Under the pieces are notes generated by a model that did no database searches, was not told the origin of the DNA, and saw only the letters and a program-made list of their open reading frames with translations. The position numbers and the translations under genes were made by a program. This document shows positions 6,922 through 9,093 of a DNA stretch of 9,093 nucleotides, piece after piece (positions within the stretch are counted from its first letter, which is position 1; each line of letters starts with the position of its first letter). The stretch is from CAZCBD01 sp964496755 (GTDB lineage: Bacteria; Bacteroidota; Ignavibacteria; Ignavibacteriales; Melioribacteraceae), in the NCBI GenBank assembly GCA_964496755.1, contig CAZCBD010000117.1, forward strand, positions 1-9,093, in the 5' to 3' direction.

Positions 6922-9006
6922 ATGGGTATGATGGCAAGGATGAGGAGCTTAGCTCCGTGGTTTATTATCACAGTTGGTGGTGTATTTGTTTTGTTTATGG
7001 TTTTGTCCGATTCTAAAGTTGCCAATTTAATTGGTCAACGTACTAATAATATCGGAACTATTAATGGTAAGGAAATAACTTATCAAGATTTTTCACAAAT
7101 AGTAGATCAAGAAAAAGAAAGGCTTGAAAAAATGCAAGCCGGATTTGTTTTTGGTCCCGCTCAAATGCCTGCTTTAAGAGATAGAGTATGGGAAAATTTA
7201 GTTACTGAGGCGGCTATTGATCAAAAAATTGAAGAATACGGGATAACGGTTAGCGATGATGAGATTCGTGATATATTGTTAGGTGAAAATCCTCCGGAAT
7301 TTTTGACAAAAGATTTTATTGATTCTACAGGTAATTTTAATCGCTCGGCATACGAAGCTGCACTTTTTAATCCGGCCAACAAACAAAATCTTATTTACAT
7401 TGAATCGATGTTAAAACTTCAGCGCAGAAGAGAAAAGTTAAAAGAATATATAACCAGCACTGTAATTGTTACTGATGATGAAGTTCGTACAAATTATGAA
7501 AGAAAATACGCTGAAATGAGTGCTGAATTTGTTAAAATTTCTGCGTATTCAATTCCGGATTCAATGATAAGTGTTACTGATGATGAAATTAAAAGTTATT
7601 ACGATGAACATAAAGAAGATTACAAAAAACCGGAAACAAGGAAATTGAAATTTGTTGTTTTTGAAAAAAAACCGACTGCAAAAGATACTTCCGAGATTTA
7701 TAATAATTTAGTTCAAATCAAAAAGAAATTGTTAGTTGAACCTGATAATTTCAGAACATATGTCGATATATATTCTACATCGCCACATAGTGTTGATACT
7801 ATTTCCGTTCCGAACAATGTTCCCGATGAAGCCGAATTTTTAATAAATGCAAAAAAAGGTGATATTGGCGGACCGTTTTTTGAATCACTTTACGGCTTTA
7901 CTTTGGTAAAAGTTATTGACAAAATAAAATCGAACGACTTAAAAGTTGAAGCCTCGCACATTTTATTACAAGGTGACAACGCAAAAAAAGAAGCAATGGA
8001 TTTATATCGAAAAATAAAAGCCGGAGCAGATTTTGCTAAATTGGCCAAAGAAAAATCCACCGATAAAAGTAATTCTGACAAAGGCGGATACTTAGGTTGG
8101 TTTGCTAAAGGAACAATGGTAGATGAATTTTGGCAAGCTGCAAAAAGAGCTAAAATTGGTGCGGTAACTCGTCCGGTAAAAACCCAATTTGGTTATCATT
8201 TGATTTTAGTTAAGAACAAAACTAAAACAAAATTTATAGTAGAAAAAATTGTTAATAAAATTGAAATCTCACCTTCTTCTGTGGATAAATTAAATAATGA
8301 TGCAAACGATTTTGCATATCTTGCCAAGAAAGAAGGCTTTGAAAAAATTGCTAAAGAGTATAACAAAGATATTATCGAATCAGGAGCCTTTCGTGAAGAT
8401 AGCAGGATGGTTCCCGGACTTGGTTATAGCAATGCAATAGTAAAATTCGGTTTTGAAAATAGCAGAAACGAAATAAGTAAAGTTTTTAACGTTGAAGCCG
8501 GTTATGCTGTTGCTTATGTTTCTGATATAATTCCTGCCGGTTATAGAGACTTTGAAAAAATTAAAGGCTCTATCAGAAGTAAATTGGTTAGAGAAAAGAA
8601 ATTAGAAAAAGCCTACGAGATAGCTAAATTAATTAGAGAAAGAATTGTTGCAACCGGCAACATGGATTTGGCGAAAGAAATATTCAAAAATGCCTATGTT
8701 GGTAAAGCTGAAAAATTTGACGGATTGGGTTTGATAAGTGGTGTTGGAAGAGAACCCGCTTTTGTTGAATATGCTATGACTGCTAAATTAAATGAAATCA
8801 GTAAACCTATTCGCGGCACACAAGGCACTTTTTTAATTAAGCTAACCTACCGAAAACCTTTTAACGAAACTGAGTTTACAGTTCAGAAAACTACACTTAA
8901 AAAAGAATTATTAAACAATAAAAGAAATACCTTGTTTAATGAATGGTTAAACAAAATTGCTAAAGAAGTAGATGTTGAAGATAACAGATATAAATTCTTT
9001 TATTAA
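6922..9006 (+). CDS. PpiD/SurA-like periplasmic peptidyl-prolyl isomerase, membrane-anchored
   Basis: This is a parvulin-type prolyl isomerase and chaperone that acts at the periplasmic face of the inner membrane on newly exported proteins. It is 694 residues from ATG 6922; GTG 6904 would add six. Residues 11-28 form one transmembrane anchor after a basic start (ARMRS), the topology of E. coli PpiD. A SurA_N-like chaperone region follows (about 45-230, starting GTINGKEITYQDF). The clear parvulin domain is about 342-432: ASHILL with His346, STDKSNSDKGGYLGWF, KGTMVDEFWQAA, then PVKTQFGYHLILV with His426. Both conserved histidines are present, so the domain may be catalytic, unlike that of E. 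coli PpiD, which is reported to lack activity. Segments at about 302-337, 504-538 and 612-645 resemble degenerate parvulin tails. The protein is somewhat longer than E. coli PpiD (623 residues). It follows the efflux cluster by about 120 bases and ends in its own terminator. The symbol ppiD is plausible but not assigned because orthology cannot be shown here. Confidence 0.92.
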   Translation: MGMMARMRSLAPWFIITVGGVFVLFMVLSDSKVANLIGQRTNNIGTINGKEITYQDFSQIVDQEKERLEKMQAGFVFGPAQMPALRDRVWENLVTEAAIDQKIEEYGITVSDDEIRDILLGENPPEFLTKDFIDSTGNFNRSAYEAALFNPANKQNLIYIESMLKLQRRREKLKEYITSTVIVTDDEVRTNYERKYAEMSAEFVKISAYSIPDSMISVTDDEIKSYYDEHKEDYKKPETRKLKFVVFEKKPTAKDTSEIYNNLVQIKKKLLVEPDNFRTYVDIYSTSPHSVDTISVPNNVPDEAEFLINAKKGDIGGPFFESLYGFTLVKVIDKIKSNDLKVEASHILLQGDNAKKEAMDLYRKIKAGADFAKLAKEKSTDKSNSDKGGYLGWFAKGTMVDEFWQAAKRAKIGAVTRPVKTQFGYHLILVKNKTKTKFIVEKIVNKIEISPSSVDKLNNDANDFAYLAKKEGFEKIAKEYNKDIIESGAFREDSRMVPGLGYSNAIVKFGFENSRNEISKVFNVEAGYAVAYVSDIIPAGYRDFEKIKGSIRSKLVREKKLEKAYEIAKLIRERIVATGNMDLAKEIFKNAYVGKAEKFDGLGLISGVGREPAFVEYAMTAKLNEISKPIRGTQGTFLIKLTYRKPFNETEFTVQKTTLKKELLNNKRNTLFNEWLNKIAKEVDVEDNRYKFFY

Positions 9007-9026
9007 AATATAATTTGTTTTTTCTG

Positions 9027-9053
9027 AGGCTAACCCTATGGTTAGCCTTTTTT
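9027..9053 (+). terminator. Intrinsic (Rho-independent) terminator after the isomerase gene
   Basis: A perfect nine-base stem, AGGCTAACC (9027-9035) and GGTTAGCCT (9040-9048), encloses a four-base loop CTAT and runs into a T-run at 9048-9053, followed by further T-rich sequence. It begins 21 bases after the stop codon. There is no A-run upstream of the stem, so it should act on the + strand only. It marks the 3' end of the transcript that carries the isomerase gene. Confidence 0.9.
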
Positions 9054-9093
9054 ATTTTAAACTATTTTTATTTTTTTCAATATATTCGTATCA

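Noticed and set aside
9054..9093. Start of another gene or a second regulatory element
   Set aside because: The last 40 bases are T-rich and too short to show a start codon with context or any structure.

Overview
The window is AT-rich (roughly one third G+C by eye), and every supported gene lies on the + strand. It carries most of a drug/solute-efflux type RND gene cluster, followed by a gene for a membrane-anchored periplasmic folding factor. The organism is a Gram-negative (diderm) bacterium, because RND permeases, a periplasmic adaptor and a PpiD/SurA-like parvulin all need a periplasm. Low GC, weak or absent Shine-Dalgarno sequence before one gene, a candidate TAnnTTTG-type promoter and the general look of the proteins suggest the Bacteroidota/Chlorobiota/Ignavibacteriota group. 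Ignavibacteriota is my best guess. This is inference from recall and no search was possible.

Layout: (1) 2-2365 is an RND permease whose 5' end lies outside the window; about 787 residues remain and roughly the first 250-300 are missing. (2) 2399-3637 is an RND periplasmic adaptor (membrane fusion protein, AcrA-like). (3) 3651-6800 is a second, complete RND permease of 1049 residues that belongs to a visibly different subfamily from the first. The three genes are tightly spaced (33 and 13 bases between stop and next start) and almost certainly form one transcription unit. (4) 6801-6903 is a 103-base gap with a weak candidate promoter and no terminator. (5) 6922-9006 is a PpiD/SurA-like peptidyl-prolyl isomerase with one N-terminal membrane anchor. 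(6) 9027-9053 is a convincing intrinsic terminator. The last 40 bases hold nothing I can identify.

The likely joint function is as follows. The two permeases share one adaptor and export substrates across the outer membrane together with a TolC-type channel that is not in this window and may lie upstream. The permeases could form separate pumps or a mixed trimer of the MdtBC kind; the sequence alone does not decide this. The PpiD-like protein helps fold proteins leaving the Sec translocon. It may be only a neighbour, or it may be cotranscribed by read-through.

I see no mobile element, CRISPR array, tRNA, rRNA or obviously new system. The points most worth a second look are the paired but divergent pumps with altered proton-relay residues, subfamily-specific insertions in both pumps, and a series of degenerate parvulin-tail repeats in the isomerase.
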